Shown one piece after another: positions 1 through 7,903 of a stretch of 13,152 nt of DNA. Location: assembly GCF_001556045.1 (NCBI RefSeq), contig NZ_LSIC01000007.1, positions 1 to 13,152 of the forward strand. Reading direction: 5' to 3'. Within the stretch, counting starts at the first letter, position 1; each line of letters begins with the position of its first letter. A program made the translations under genes and the position numbers. Source of the DNA: Bradyrhizobium sp. CCH5-F6. GTDB lineage: Bacteria > Pseudomonadota > Alphaproteobacteria > Rhizobiales > Xanthobacteraceae. A model generated the notes under the pieces. The model had not been told where the DNA came from and ran no database searches. It saw only the letters and a program-made list of their open reading frames with translations.

Positions 1-349
1 CGTGTAGGGAGAAGTCGTCTTGATAGAGTGCCCTCTTGAACGTCTTCGGGATTCAATGAGCCGGTTTATCGTTCCCTCGGCGGCTCTGTTGGACATCCAG
101 GCCCTGGGGGCCCAAATCGAGCTTAGACGGTGTGCGCTGAGGGATATCGAGGTTATCCGCTCCCGTTTGCGGCTCTGCGGCGGCCATGCGGCAATGGGGC
201 TGCCCAGACGACGAAAGGGCCGCCCGGCGCGCCAAGCATACTTATCAAGACTGCGGCGTGGCAAATTGTTCAAGCGGCCTGCCTGATCTCTTCCCCAGCA
301 GTCCAGCTGTCGCGCGAGCGGCTTCCCGGCTGCAATTCCGACGTGTGAT
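1..349. other. Left-edge region without a supportable gene
   Basis: Short open frames exist on both strands here (for example 20-286 on plus and 53-235 on minus). None has a convincing ribosome binding site, a recognisable domain or a conserved-looking motif, and they overlap one another as expected in GC-rich noncoding DNA. The stretch ends in a strong plus-strand terminator, so a transcript entering from the left or arising inside this region probably stops there. It could be the 3' untranslated end of a gene left of the window, a decayed gene, or a small RNA. I cannot tell these apart. Confidence 0.5.
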
Positions 350-390
350 ATGCGCCGTCCGCAGTTAAATTCTGCGGACAGCGCATTTTT
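350..390 (+). terminator. Rho-independent terminator (plus strand)
   Basis: The arm ATGCGC (350-355) pairs with GCGCAT (381-386), and GTCCGCAG (357-364) pairs exactly with CTGCGGAC (372-379). One C/A mismatch (356/380) separates the two helices and the loop is TTAAATT (365-371). The hairpin runs straight into TTTTT (386-390). The T tract is present only for plus-strand transcription; on the minus strand the hairpin is followed by mixed sequence. No coding gene that it would serve is recognisable inside the window. It also insulates the H-NS-like gene downstream from read-through. Confidence 0.75.
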
Positions 391-479
391 CCGTCTTGAT
401 TGGGAACCGCGACCCAGTTATTTGGAGCTCGGGTTTCACTCGGTTCCCCCATTTTTTGGGATAATTCGACACTCTGTTC

Positions 480-509
480 TTGATTAACATCGAATGGGGG
501 CAATATTAG
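480..509 (+). promoter_or_regulatory. Candidate sigma70-type promoter of the H-NS-like gene
   Basis: TTGATT (480-485) matches a -35 box, and TATTAG (504-509) is a weak -10 box 18 bp downstream. Transcription would begin near 515, giving a leader of about 20 nt before the start at 536. This placement would exclude the longer reading frame starting at 494 and so supports the chosen start. The -10 match is only 4 of 6, so this is a prediction. Confidence 0.35.
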
Positions 510-535
510 ATGGGCTCGGGCTACACGGTGAGAGC

Positions 536-904
536 ATGTCAGCAAAAAAACTCGAACTAGAATCAATGTCCCTTGACGATCTCTGGTCGCTTCATGAGGA
601 AATTAGCGGGATTTTGTCTGACCGGATCAAAGCGGAAAAACACGAGCTGGAGAAGCGCCTGGCGGCTCTCGGGGGCGGGATGGCCGTTTTGGCGGACTCG
701 AGCGTTGTAGGCGCGTCCCCGGCCGGCAAGCCGCGACGCAAGTATCCGCGGGTGCTGCCGAAATATCGAAATCCGCAGACGTCCGAGACCTGGTCAGGGC
801 GTGGCAAGCGGCCGCGGTGGTTGGTTGCCGCAATGAAGTCTGGCCGAAGAATCGAGGAGTTTCGAATTGGCGAAGCGAGTTCGAAGCTTCGTCAGCGCAC
901 TTGA
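536..904 (+). CDS. H-NS family nucleoid-associated / histone-like protein
   Basis: This 122-residue protein is a small DNA-binding, nucleoid-structuring regulator of the H-NS/HvrA type found in Bradyrhizobium and related alphaproteobacteria. Residues 5-48 form the charged helical oligomerisation region (LESMSLDDLWSLHEEISGIL followed by a Lys/Glu-rich helix). A flexible Gly/Ala/Ser linker spans about 47-65. The C-terminal DNA-binding domain occupies about 66-111, with RRKYPRVLPKYRNP, then TWSGRGKRPRWL, then KSGRRIEEFRI. GRGKRP stands where E. coli H-NS has its minor-groove QGR loop. The start at 536 is preferred over the in-frame ATG at 494 because GGTGAG (527-532) sits 3 nt before it, the protein then begins like its family, and the promoter candidate lies over 494. 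Such proteins bind AT-rich DNA and often silence acquired genes; the polysaccharide genes alongside have AT-rich upstream regions. Its role here is inferred. Confidence 0.92.
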   Translation: MSAKKLELESMSLDDLWSLHEEISGILSDRIKAEKHELEKRLAALGGGMAVLADSSVVGASPAGKPRRKYPRVLPKYRNPQTSETWSGRGKRPRWLVAAMKSGRRIEEFRIGEASSKLRQRT

Positions 905-969
905 CTGGATTTGCTCGATTGGCAGGTTTGTAGCGGCCAGCGAGACGGCGTAGCCCGTAAATCTCTGCG

Positions 970-2439
970 TCAGTAAGCGTTGCGCGCTCGGAGCACCTCG
1001 AGAGGAGTACGGAGCAGGATTGCGAGATCCAGTCGAAGGCTCCAGTTGTCGATGTACCAGAGATCGTATTGAACACGAGCTTCGATCATGACCGCTGTCG
1101 GCGTCGGACCGCGGCAGCCATGGACTTGGGCCCACCCCGTCAATCCCGGCCTGACCCGGTGGCGAAAGGCGTATTTTCGCACCAGCTTGTCGAATTCTCC
1201 GTCATGAGCCAAGGCGTGAGGACGCGGGCCCACCAGTGACATGCTGCCGTCGAGAACATTCAGCAATTGCGGCAGTTCATCGAAACTCGTCCGGCGCAAC
1301 CATTTGCCGACGCGAGTGACGCGTCGATCGGCGCGCCTGGCTTGAAGGATCACGGGCCCGTCCTCCAGCACGTGCATGGTGCGGAATTTGCGGATCGAGA
1401 AGATCCGACCGTTGAAGCCACAGCGTTGTTGCCGAAAGAATACCGGGCCGGGAGAATCCAGCTTGATCGCGGCTGCGGCTAGCGCAAGCAGGGGGGAGAG
1501 TATGGCCAAGGCGAGTCCCGCGCCGACGAGATCGATCGTCCGCTTGATCGCGCATTCCAGCGGCGTAAGGGGACCGCGCTGGAGCTCTACACAAACGGCA
1601 CTTCCAAGACTCCGCGCAGGATGTCGAAGCAGTTCGGATGTTGTGCCGACCGGCACGAACACGATCGGGAACGGCAATACCCGCAAATCGGCAATGAAAG
1701 CTCGCAGTTCTGGCCACCGTTCCGGGGCAGCTTCCAACACCACCTGGTCGAGCTGGCAATTGCGAATGTAGTGAACCACGCGGGCCGTGAGCCGCCTGCG
1801 ACTGGCAGGACCGAAGCCAAACGGAGGCAAGCTGAAGCGTCCCTTCACGCAGTAACCGTGCATTGACAGGGTTTCGGATAACCCGGCGCCCTTCGACAGT
1901 GGTTGATCGCTGATGACGACAATGTTCGTACTGGCGAACTTTCTGCCGCTCAGGCCCCTTCCGAGGAGCGTCTTGACTCCCCACCGCTCGGCCATGAGCA
2001 AACCGAGACTCAAGACGGCGAAAAGCAGGGCTGCCTGCTGAGAAATCCCCGCGCGAAATTCAAAGCCGTGCACCGCCCAAATGAAGACCAGCAAGGACGC
2101 CCAGGCCATACAGACGGCGCGGATCTGGTTTCGGAGGACAAGGAGCTCAACCGGTCGATAAAGCCCATGGATCTTCAGCAGGCAGACAAGACAAACTGCG
2201 CTGACCAGCGCCAGGCCGAGTGCGTCACTCAATTCCGTAGCGGCTTGCCCGCTCTGAACTCGGCACAGCAATGTAGAAACGACGCTCGCAAACAGAATGA
2301 TCGCAATGTCGGCACAGAGCGCGACGTATTCGACTGCGTCATAACGGAAGGGCCATTTGTGCTGCAGGGATGCCGGTGGCTCAGGGCTGATGCGATCGGC
2401 GACGTCTCGATCAGGAAAATGTCGGTTCACGAAATTCAT
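970..2439 (-). CDS. Polyisoprenyl-phosphate sugar-1-phosphate transferase (WbaP/WcaJ/GumD-like initiating transferase)
   Basis: This 489-residue inner-membrane enzyme would transfer a sugar-1-phosphate from a nucleotide sugar onto undecaprenyl phosphate, the first step of exopolysaccharide or O-antigen repeat-unit synthesis. Four hydrophobic segments lie at about 38-59, 74-95, 107-124 and 136-153, followed by a soluble nucleotide-fold-like region (about 170-290). A fifth membrane segment (303-325) leads into the catalytic sugar-transferase domain. Family hallmarks are KRTIDL (299-304), [13 protein letters not shown] (329-341), KFRTM (351-355), [20 protein letters not shown] (387-406) with the acidic pair D387/E388, RPGLTGWAQ (430-438) and a terminal [10 protein letters not shown] (458-467). 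This is the long form, unlike short ExoY. The sugar cannot be read from sequence; glucose or galactose is usual. It is the last of three minus-strand polysaccharide genes but has its own AT-rich upstream region. Ribosome binding is weak (GCAGGG). Confidence 0.93.
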   Translation of the reverse strand: MNFVNRHFPDRDVADRISPEPPASLQHKWPFRYDAVEYVALCADIAIILFASVVSTLLCRVQSGQAATELSDALGLALVSAVCLVCLLKIHGLYRPVELLVLRNQIRAVCMAWASLLVFIWAVHGFEFRAGISQQAALLFAVLSLGLLMAERWGVKTLLGRGLSGRKFASTNIVVISDQPLSKGAGLSETLSMHGYCVKGRFSLPPFGFGPASRRRLTARVVHYIRNCQLDQVVLEAAPERWPELRAFIADLRVLPFPIVFVPVGTTSELLRHPARSLGSAVCVELQRGPLTPLECAIKRTIDLVGAGLALAILSPLLALAAAAIKLDSPGPVFFRQQRCGFNGRIFSIRKFRTMHVLEDGPVILQARRADRRVTRVGKWLRRTSFDELPQLLNVLDGSMSLVGPRPHALAHDGEFDKLVRKYAFRHRVRPGLTGWAQVHGCRGPTPTAVMIEARVQYDLWYIDNWSLRLDLAILLRTPLEVLRARNAY

Positions 2440-2466
2440 CGTCGTGGCCCTGCCATTTAATAGTTA

Positions 2467-2495
2467 ATTATTAATATTTAATAGAATTAATTCAA
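2467..2495 (-). promoter_or_regulatory. Candidate promoter of the sugar transferase gene, in an AT-rich patch
   Basis: Read on the minus strand, TTGAAT (2495-2490) and AATAAT (2472-2467) form -35 and -10 boxes with a 17-bp spacer, about 30 bp upstream of the start codon. They lie in a very AT-rich patch (about 2455-2510) that contains TATTTAAT (2475-2482). In such AT-rich DNA promoter-like matches arise easily. The patch could equally be a binding site for an H-NS-type protein. Confidence 0.4.
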
Positions 2496-2570
2496 GCTAA
2501 ATTATCTTCTCGGTGCGTCTATCGTCGCCGGTCAACGACGCCTGTGGCACCAAGGCACCGGCTCTCGGAT

Positions 2571-4562
2571 CTATCGTGAACCCTGTCGGGACGCGCGTAC
2601 TTGGTCGAGATACGCCGGATCCTGCTCCGCAATCAGATCCTCCAGATAGGTCCTCCCGTCAGCGGAGGCCAACCGGTAGGCGGTCACGAGCGCCGGCCTG
2701 AGCGCAGGCTGAAGCGTAACGAGGAGGCTCACGTCGCGTTTGATCAAGTCGCGAAATTCAGCATCCCTTACCACTGCATCAGCAGCGAGCGCGACGGACA
2801 GGCGTAACGGAAGCAGATCCCAATCATTGGGGGCGGTATAGTATGACATCTTGAGCATTGCTGCCGTGCTGGACCGGGATGCATTGCGTTTGGGCGCCGT
2901 CGCGAGCATGAGCCAAAGGTCGCCGCGGAGCGGCGAAGATCGCAACGCATGGGCAAACGCGTTCAAAGTCACTGGAATATCCGCCTTTGGGTCGTCCGCA
3001 GCCTGGGCCGAATTCCCGCTGGATCTCGGTATCCACGAGCCATCACGCGCTGCCGCGACCGAAACCGGCTTCGAGATCCCGTTCGGCCATGCTGCTGCGG
3101 TCGACACAGCTGACGACAAGGAGAACTGGCCGCCGAGCGACCACTCAGGGAAGATCATCCATAGTGCCTGCATGTTCAGCGTGATTCCGAGCACGACCAG
3201 GGCAACGCGGGGCCAAACGGTGGCAAACACTGACGCGAACTTCGAGCCAGGTGCAGGAACTGGCTCGGCCGCCCGGTAGGAGGCCTCTTTCGCTTCCCAG
3301 GATGGAGCGTCATGGCCGGCGGAGGCGACGCTTTGACCGAATGCCAGTCCGAAAAGCGCCGCGACCGAGAGCGACGCGCCAAGACCCAGAATTCCATGGT
3401 CGGCAAAGGCGAGAATCGTCAGTGCAATCGAAGCTCCGGCTCCCAAGGCCGGGTAGATGTAGTCGTAGGCTCGGGAAAGAGAGCGCTTGATCAGAATACA
3501 AGCGCCCAGCATTGCAATAACCACGAGGCCGCAAAAAAAGGGCCATCCCATGTCGATGACGATGGCGGCGGCGGCGGTTGGCCTCTCCTGCGAGGCGCCG
3601 ATTCCAGCGTCCCGGTAGATCGGCAAGAGAATCGACGAAGCGCCCGCACCGGAGCCGGCCGGCCTGACGTCCTGTAGCATCCGTTCTGTTGCGATCTGAC
3701 TGCTCGACGACAAGGCAATCGTCGGGTCGGTGTTCGTTCTGAACGGAATGACCGTTACGGTGCCAATGATGATGATCGCCGCGGTCGCGAGAACGCCGGC
3801 GGTACCCCACAGGCCCAAGAACCACCTGCGGATAGCGAAGACCGACAGCAAGAGCCCTGATCCGAGGAGGGCGGCGATGATGGCGGCGGAGTCGGCTCGA
3901 AATAGCAGGGCCGCTGCGCAGACAAGCATCGCGATGATCCCGGCGAACAGTGCAGGGAGCGGGGCTGGCGCAATTGCTCCTGGCCGACTGTGTCGCCGTA
4001 TCTGATCGATCGCGCGTATTGCCGTCGCGCAGGAGAGCAACACGCCCAGCACTGCGACGGTTACGCCATCGGGCCCGGCGACACCCGACGTTTTCTGGCC
4101 GAACCACATGGCCGTAGCAATGGTGACTATCGACAGCAGAATATGCAGGATCTGCGCTGCGCGGCGGCGGTCAAGCGCGATCACCGCGGTAACGAGCGCA
4201 GCAGCGAGGACGGCGCAGTACTGTGCGAGCGAGACCATGGTCGCCCGAGTGTCGACTGTGATGATTTCGGAGAGGGGTTCGTTCAAGGCCGCCGATGCAG
4301 TTGCCCAGATGGGATTGCCGAGTGTGCCCATAGGCATCGGCACTGCCTGCATGGCCATCCAGAGTGCCGGAGCCGCAAGCACAGCGACGAGGCCAGGGCG
4401 AAGCAGCCTGGCGAAGCCGAGGGAGACGGGCATAGCCGCCACCATCAGCGTCGCTGTCGCAAGTACGAAGGTTGCCAATACCCAGCTCTGCAAGCTATCC
4501 GGCATTGCGAGCGCCGCGGCAATCACCGCGAGCTCGGCCAACATGACGATACGGAAAATCAT
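2571..4562 (-). CDS. Polytopic membrane protein, Wzy / O-antigen-ligase-like polysaccharide polymerase (putative)
   Basis: This 663-residue protein is mostly hydrophobic up to about residue 470, with roughly ten to twelve membrane segments (for example 1-20, 24-45, 56-74, 113-130, 137-154, 203-222, 226-243, 251-274, 341-358, 374-390, 394-412, 448-470). A long loop around 275-338, with small-residue-rich PAGSGAGASS (301-310) and IYRDAGIG, resembles the large periplasmic loop of Wzy/WaaL proteins, which join lipid-linked oligosaccharides. The N-terminal WMAMQAVPMPMG (68-79) and PIWATASAAL are also typical of exopolysaccharide polymerase-like proteins. The C-terminal 160 or so residues are hydrophilic and helical, with LKMSYYTAPND (570-580), and look like a TPR-like soluble tail. 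It sits 75 bp downstream of the Wzc-like gene and was probably co-transcribed with it. Sequence conservation in this family is low, so polymerase versus ligase is unresolved. The start has a weak ribosome binding site but no better in-frame alternative is nearby. Confidence 0.75.
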   Translation of the reverse strand: MIFRIVMLAELAVIAAALAMPDSLQSWVLATFVLATATLMVAAMPVSLGFARLLRPGLVAVLAAPALWMAMQAVPMPMGTLGNPIWATASAALNEPLSEIITVDTRATMVSLAQYCAVLAAALVTAVIALDRRRAAQILHILLSIVTIATAMWFGQKTSGVAGPDGVTVAVLGVLLSCATAIRAIDQIRRHSRPGAIAPAPLPALFAGIIAMLVCAAALLFRADSAAIIAALLGSGLLLSVFAIRRWFLGLWGTAGVLATAAIIIIGTVTVIPFRTNTDPTIALSSSSQIATERMLQDVRPAGSGAGASSILLPIYRDAGIGASQERPTAAAAIVIDMGWPFFCGLVVIAMLGACILIKRSLSRAYDYIYPALGAGASIALTILAFADHGILGLGASLSVAALFGLAFGQSVASAGHDAPSWEAKEASYRAAEPVPAPGSKFASVFATVWPRVALVVLGITLNMQALWMIFPEWSLGGQFSLSSAVSTAAAWPNGISKPVSVAAARDGSWIPRSSGNSAQAADDPKADIPVTLNAFAHALRSSPLRGDLWLMLATAPKRNASRSSTAAMLKMSYYTAPNDWDLLPLRLSVALAADAVVRDAEFRDLIKRDVSLLVTLQPALRPALVTAYRLASADGRTYLEDLIAEQDPAYLDQVRASRQGSR

Positions 4563-4637
4563 GTAAACACCATGCTGTAGTGCGGCCGCTCCGCTGATGC
4601 GTTCGGCGGCGAAGGTGCGTGCCGCTACGAGACAGCT

Positions 4638-6980
4638 TCAAGAACCGGAAAGACCGTAACGAATGTAGTGACTGTCATGATAGTAGTAGCTGCGATGGCC
4701 GTCATACCGAGCCATCGCCTTGGTATCGGTTTTGCTGAGAACTGCCCCAATCAGCGCTTCCTGGATGTTAGGAGCCGTATGCAGCGCGTGCTGCACGACA
4801 TCGATCTTGGTCCGGCCCCATTCAACGACGAGGATGTAACAATCGATGAGAGATGAAGTGGCTCGGACATCGACCAGCGGCGTCAGAGGAGGAAGGTCGA
4901 CGATGACGTAGTCATATTCCGCCCGCAAACGGTCGAACAGCTTGCTTATCGCGTCAGCGCACAGAATTTCGCTGGTGTGAAGCAAAGGTCCCCGCCGCAC
5001 GGCGGGTAAAAACGCGAGATTGGTCGTCGGATCCCGCCAGATTGCCTCGGCTAGCGACCGGTTACCGTTTGCAACCTCGATGATTCCGCAGGCCGCTCTG
5101 GGCGCGAGGATGGAAGACAGTGAAGGATTCCTGAGGTCGCAATCGACTATGATGACTTTCTTTCCGGTGTGTCCGATCAATTGCGCGAGCGAGGCGGCGA
5201 TCGTGGTCTTTCCCTCGTTGGGCAGCGCCGAGGTGATACCGATGACCTGCGAGGAGATTTTCGCCGGGTTGTGGTCGATCGCCAGCTTGATGGAACGAAT
5301 TGCCTCGGTATACCGGGAAAGTGGCATCCCGATCACGGTCCGATGGATTGCGTTCGGGGGCGAGACTATCCGTTGCTGAACATCGTCATCGGTTTTCTGG
5401 AGGCGAACCGGTGGCTTCGGGGTCTTGCGGGCCGGTAGCAACGGGACCAAGGACAGGCAGGGCAATTCCAGCACGGTTTCCACCTGTGAAGAGGTACGGA
5501 AGACGCGGTCCATGAGGTCTCTGAGCAGCGCCAAGCCGATGCCGAGTGCGAGGCCGCCGACAATGCCGAGCGCCAGTACCAGCCTTGTCTTTGGCTTGCT
5601 CTTGCTCGACGGCGGCGAGGCTGGGAAAAGCACCCGCGTTTCCGAGATGGGAAATGTCTCCTGCTGTGCGGAGCTCATGTAGCGCTGCAGGAAAGTCTCG
5701 TACAAGCTACGCAAGCCCTTTGCCCGGCTCTCCAAGTCCTTGATGGTCAGCTCGGCATAGTTGACTGAACGGGACTGCGTGACGGCCTTGGACAGCTGCT
5801 TCTCGATTTCTTCCTGACGCTGCTTGGCGAGTTCGAATTCGCTTCGGCTGACTTCCGCAAGTCTCCTGATCTCATCGAGAATGGAGACGCGAAACTCCCG
5901 CGCGCGGTTCCGGACATTGACGACCGCCAAGTGATCGCGACCGACCCTTGCCGCCAATTCGGCCTCGCGTCGGGTGAGTTCCAGATACTGTTGACGTAAG
6001 CCCGTAATGATCGGACTGTTCAGCCCATCGCTGCCGATGGCATCCAGATCGACCATCGAGGACGACTTCGGGGCGGAGGCAAGGAGGCTTTCATAGCGAG
6101 CCAACTTGGCCGTGGCTTCGGAGGTCTGGGCGCGGGAGAGAGCCAGTCGATTGTTGATCTCCGTGATCTGCTGCTCGTCGATGGGCTTTCCATCCAAAGA
6201 GACGATATTGTTCTGGGTCTTGTAGACGTCGACGGCACGTTGTGCCGCGAGGGCCTGGTCCCCGAGATCGCCCAGCCTGTCCTGCAGCCAGCTCGTTGCC
6301 CTGCGATTGGCGTCGAATTTTGCATTGAGCTGATCTGCAACATAGGTGTTGGCTATTGCATTGACGATCTCCGCGGCCCGGGCTGAGCTTCTCGAGCTGA
6401 AACTGATGTCAATGACGGTGCTGTACCCCACGCGCGAAGCGGACAGCCGGCTCAGAAATGCATCTACGACGGCGTCTGGGACTGCGTCCGATGGTTCGAC
6501 ATGCTTGTCGGACGGCGCATCTTTCTTCGATCCAATCGAAGCCCATGACCGAATTCGTTGCGAGAGCGACTGCAAGGTCAGCCCTGACCCAGTGAAGTCC
6601 GGATCATCCATGAGTTTCAACTGGTTGATTACGGCAACCGCCGTGGCTCTCGATCTCACGAGTTGAAGCTGGGTCTCGATCTGATTGAGATCGAAAGGCG
6701 GCTCGGCCAGGAGTGACTGCTGCTGGACGAATTGGGCCCTCGGATTGGCCAGCAGGATCTGAACCTGCGCCGTGTAGGTCGGAGACGCCACCCGGAGATA
6801 GATCAGGCTGGCTGCAATGACGAGCGCGGCAGTGACGAGGATGACGAGATACTGACGACGTGCGATCCCGATCCCGACGTGGATGATGTCGGTGATCCCG
6901 CCGCCGTCCGTCTGGGTGGGCTGGGCCAAGTTCACCGGCAGCCGTAGTCTATCCGTGTCTTTGAGATTGTTCTGGAGCAT
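4638..6980 (-). CDS. Wzc/ExoP-type polysaccharide co-polymerase with C-terminal tyrosine kinase
   Basis: This 780-residue inner-membrane protein would control chain length and export of exopolysaccharide. It has a Wzz-like N-terminus with TM1 at about 46-63, a large periplasmic coiled-coil region (about 220-440), and TM2 at about 467-486 preceded by a Pro/Ser stretch (PASPPSS). A cytoplasmic BY-kinase domain follows. Its nucleotide motifs are Walker A ALPNEGKTT (585-593), Walker A' VIIVDCD (609-615) and Walker B VIVDLPP (692-698). The C-terminal tail carries a tyrosine cluster (Y759, Y765-767, Y772, Y775), the usual autophosphorylation region. The ATG at 6980 is preferred to an upstream GTG at 7007: AGG lies 6 nt before it and the GTG has no clear ribosome binding site. 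It heads the minus-strand polysaccharide group, divergent from rfbC. Partner phosphatase and Wza channel genes are not in the window. Confidence 0.93.
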   Translation of the reverse strand: MLQNNLKDTDRLRLPVNLAQPTQTDGGGITDIIHVGIGIARRQYLVILVTAALVIAASLIYLRVASPTYTAQVQILLANPRAQFVQQQSLLAEPPFDLNQIETQLQLVRSRATAVAVINQLKLMDDPDFTGSGLTLQSLSQRIRSWASIGSKKDAPSDKHVEPSDAVPDAVVDAFLSRLSASRVGYSTVIDISFSSRSSARAAEIVNAIANTYVADQLNAKFDANRRATSWLQDRLGDLGDQALAAQRAVDVYKTQNNIVSLDGKPIDEQQITEINNRLALSRAQTSEATAKLARYESLLASAPKSSSMVDLDAIGSDGLNSPIITGLRQQYLELTRREAELAARVGRDHLAVVNVRNRAREFRVSILDEIRRLAEVSRSEFELAKQRQEEIEKQLSKAVTQSRSVNYAELTIKDLESRAKGLRSLYETFLQRYMSSAQQETFPISETRVLFPASPPSSKSKPKTRLVLALGIVGGLALGIGLALLRDLMDRVFRTSSQVETVLELPCLSLVPLLPARKTPKPPVRLQKTDDDVQQRIVSPPNAIHRTVIGMPLSRYTEAIRSIKLAIDHNPAKISSQVIGITSALPNEGKTTIAASLAQLIGHTGKKVIIVDCDLRNPSLSSILAPRAACGIIEVANGNRSLAEAIWRDPTTNLAFLPAVRRGPLLHTSEILCADAISKLFDRLRAEYDYVIVDLPPLTPLVDVRATSSLIDCYILVVEWGRTKIDVVQHALHTAPNIQEALIGAVLSKTDTKAMARYDGHRSYYYHDSHYIRYGLSGS

Positions 6981-7063
6981 CACGTACCTGTCCCGACGGT
7001 GGGTCACGTTGCGGCCGCCTGCTCACAAGCCAGCGTTCGAGCGGGCCGATCGAGCAGCGGGTG

Positions 7064-7094
7064 ATTATATACATTATAAAAATCTTCTTGCCAA
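7064..7094 (-). promoter_or_regulatory. Candidate promoter of the Wzc-like gene
   Basis: On the minus strand TTGGCA (7094-7089) could serve as -35 and a perfect TATAAT (7069-7064) as -10, although the 19-bp spacer is long. A second perfect TATAAT lies at 7078-7073 without a good -35 box at the normal distance. Either would give a leader of roughly 75 to 90 nt before the start at 6980. Two consensus -10 boxes in one short patch is suggestive, but AT-richness raises the chance of coincidence. Confidence 0.4.
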
Positions 7095-7153
7095 ATTAAA
7101 TAAGTCCTATATTAATTCTGCCAAGGTGAAAACAGTAACCCGGCGATCGGATC

Positions 7154-7169
7154 GGGAGCGTGTTTTGCA
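7154..7169 (+). promoter_or_regulatory. Possible sigma54 (-24/-12) element upstream of rfbC
   Basis: The sequence GGGAGCGTGTTTTGCA has the GG (7155-7156) and GC (7167-7168) dinucleotides exactly ten bases apart and matches 9 of 12 specified positions of TGGCACG-N4-TTGCA. Transcription would start near 7180, about 150 nt before rfbC. No activator binding site was identified. Confidence 0.25.
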
Positions 7170-7332
7170 TAAAATGTAATAATTCCAGTAGGTTGAGCCC
7201 GATGCTCCGAGTCTCGTTGTAGGTAATGAGGGTGTTTTAGGGCTCGTTCGGCAGAGACGAGAGATTAATCAATTCGTATTTTGGCCGCCTTATCGAAGTC
7301 CGGTCTGTATTTAGTGGACAAGAGAGTATCCA

Positions 7333-7890
7333 ATGCTGGAATTGCGATCCTTGGCGATCCCTGATGTCAAAGTCATTCGCACGGACCGCTTTTCCGATGC
7401 CCGCGGCTACTTCTCCGAGACCTTCCAGCGGTCGGCGTTTGCGGAGAAGGGAATTCTCCATGACTTCGTTCAGGATAATCAGTCCAGCTCGGATCTTATC
7501 GGCACGGTGCGCGGCTTGCATTTCCAGCGACCGCCTTTTGCGCAGGCGAAGCTGATACGGGTGTTGAGCGGCGCCATTCTCGACATCGCAGTGGATCTGC
7601 GGCGTTCTTCGCCCAGCTTCGGCAAGCACATCGCCATCCAGTTGGACGGCGAAAGCGGTGAGCAGGTGTTCATTCCGAAGGGCTTCGCCCATGGCTTCTG
7701 TACACTGCAACCCAAGACGGTGGTCCTGTACAAGGTGGATCAGGTCTATGCCCCGAGCCATGACGGCGGCATCCATTGGGCTGATCCAGCGCTAGAGATC
7801 AAGTGGCCCGTGACGCCTTCAGAGGCTCGGTTGTCGCCGAAGGACCAACTCCTTCCCGCGCTCAACCAGCTTGGTTGCGTTTTCGACTAG
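7333..7890 (+). CDS. rfbC: dTDP-4-dehydrorhamnose 3,5-epimerase
   Basis: This cytoplasmic cupin-fold enzyme (185 residues, the usual family length) epimerises C3 and C5 of dTDP-4-keto-6-deoxyglucose, the third step of dTDP-L-rhamnose synthesis. Visible family features are RFSDARGYFSETF (19-31), QDNQSSS (47-53), and VRGLHFQ (59-65) with the catalytic base H63. IPKGFAHGF (114-122) contains H120, Y133 is the probable proton donor, and D171 corresponds to the Asp that pairs with the catalytic His. The start is preceded by AGAGAG (7321-7326) at 6 nt spacing. It is first in the rfbCBDA operon, with 13 bp to rfbB. Nothing looks degraded. The gene order differs from the enterobacterial BDAC order but such shuffling is common. 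Confidence 0.96.
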   Translation: MLELRSLAIPDVKVIRTDRFSDARGYFSETFQRSAFAEKGILHDFVQDNQSSSDLIGTVRGLHFQRPPFAQAKLIRVLSGAILDIAVDLRRSSPSFGKHIAIQLDGESGEQVFIPKGFAHGFCTLQPKTVVLYKVDQVYAPSHDGGIHWADPALEIKWPVTPSEARLSPKDQLLPALNQLGCVFD

Positions 7891-7903
7891 TGGAGACGAG
7901 TAG

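Larger units (their letters stand above)
6981..7332. other. Divergent AT-rich intergenic control region
   Basis: This 352-bp gap separates the minus-strand Wzc-like gene from plus-strand rfbC. Its middle (about 7062-7183) is strikingly AT-rich against its GC-rich surroundings. It contains minus-strand TATAAT boxes and the 8-mer TATTTAAT (minus strand, 7102-7095). A plus-strand -24/-12-like element lies at 7154-7169. Plus-strand TTGCCA (7088-7093) and TATTAA (7110-7115), 16 bp apart, are an alternative weak sigma70 promoter for rfbC. No gene is supported here. Confidence 0.7.

Noticed and set aside
20..286. 88-codon plus-strand open frame at the left edge
   Set aside because: Arg-rich, no recognisable motif, no good ribosome site, overlapped by several other random frames; not distinguishable from chance.
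494..535. Earlier ATG for the H-NS-like protein
   Set aside because: It overlaps the candidate promoter, adds residues unlike the family and lacks a ribosome site as good as GGTGAG before 536.
905..969. Possible bidirectional terminator between convergent genes
   Set aside because: No stable hairpin with a T tract could be found in this 65-bp gap on either strand.
2546..2559. Direct repeat GGCACC twice with AA between
   Set aside because: Too short to be meaningful and does not form a hairpin usable as a terminator for the polymerase-like gene.
6981..7007. GTG start nine codons upstream for the Wzc-like protein
   Set aside because: No Shine-Dalgarno sequence before the GTG, whereas AGG is well placed before the ATG at 6980. 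Not fully excluded.
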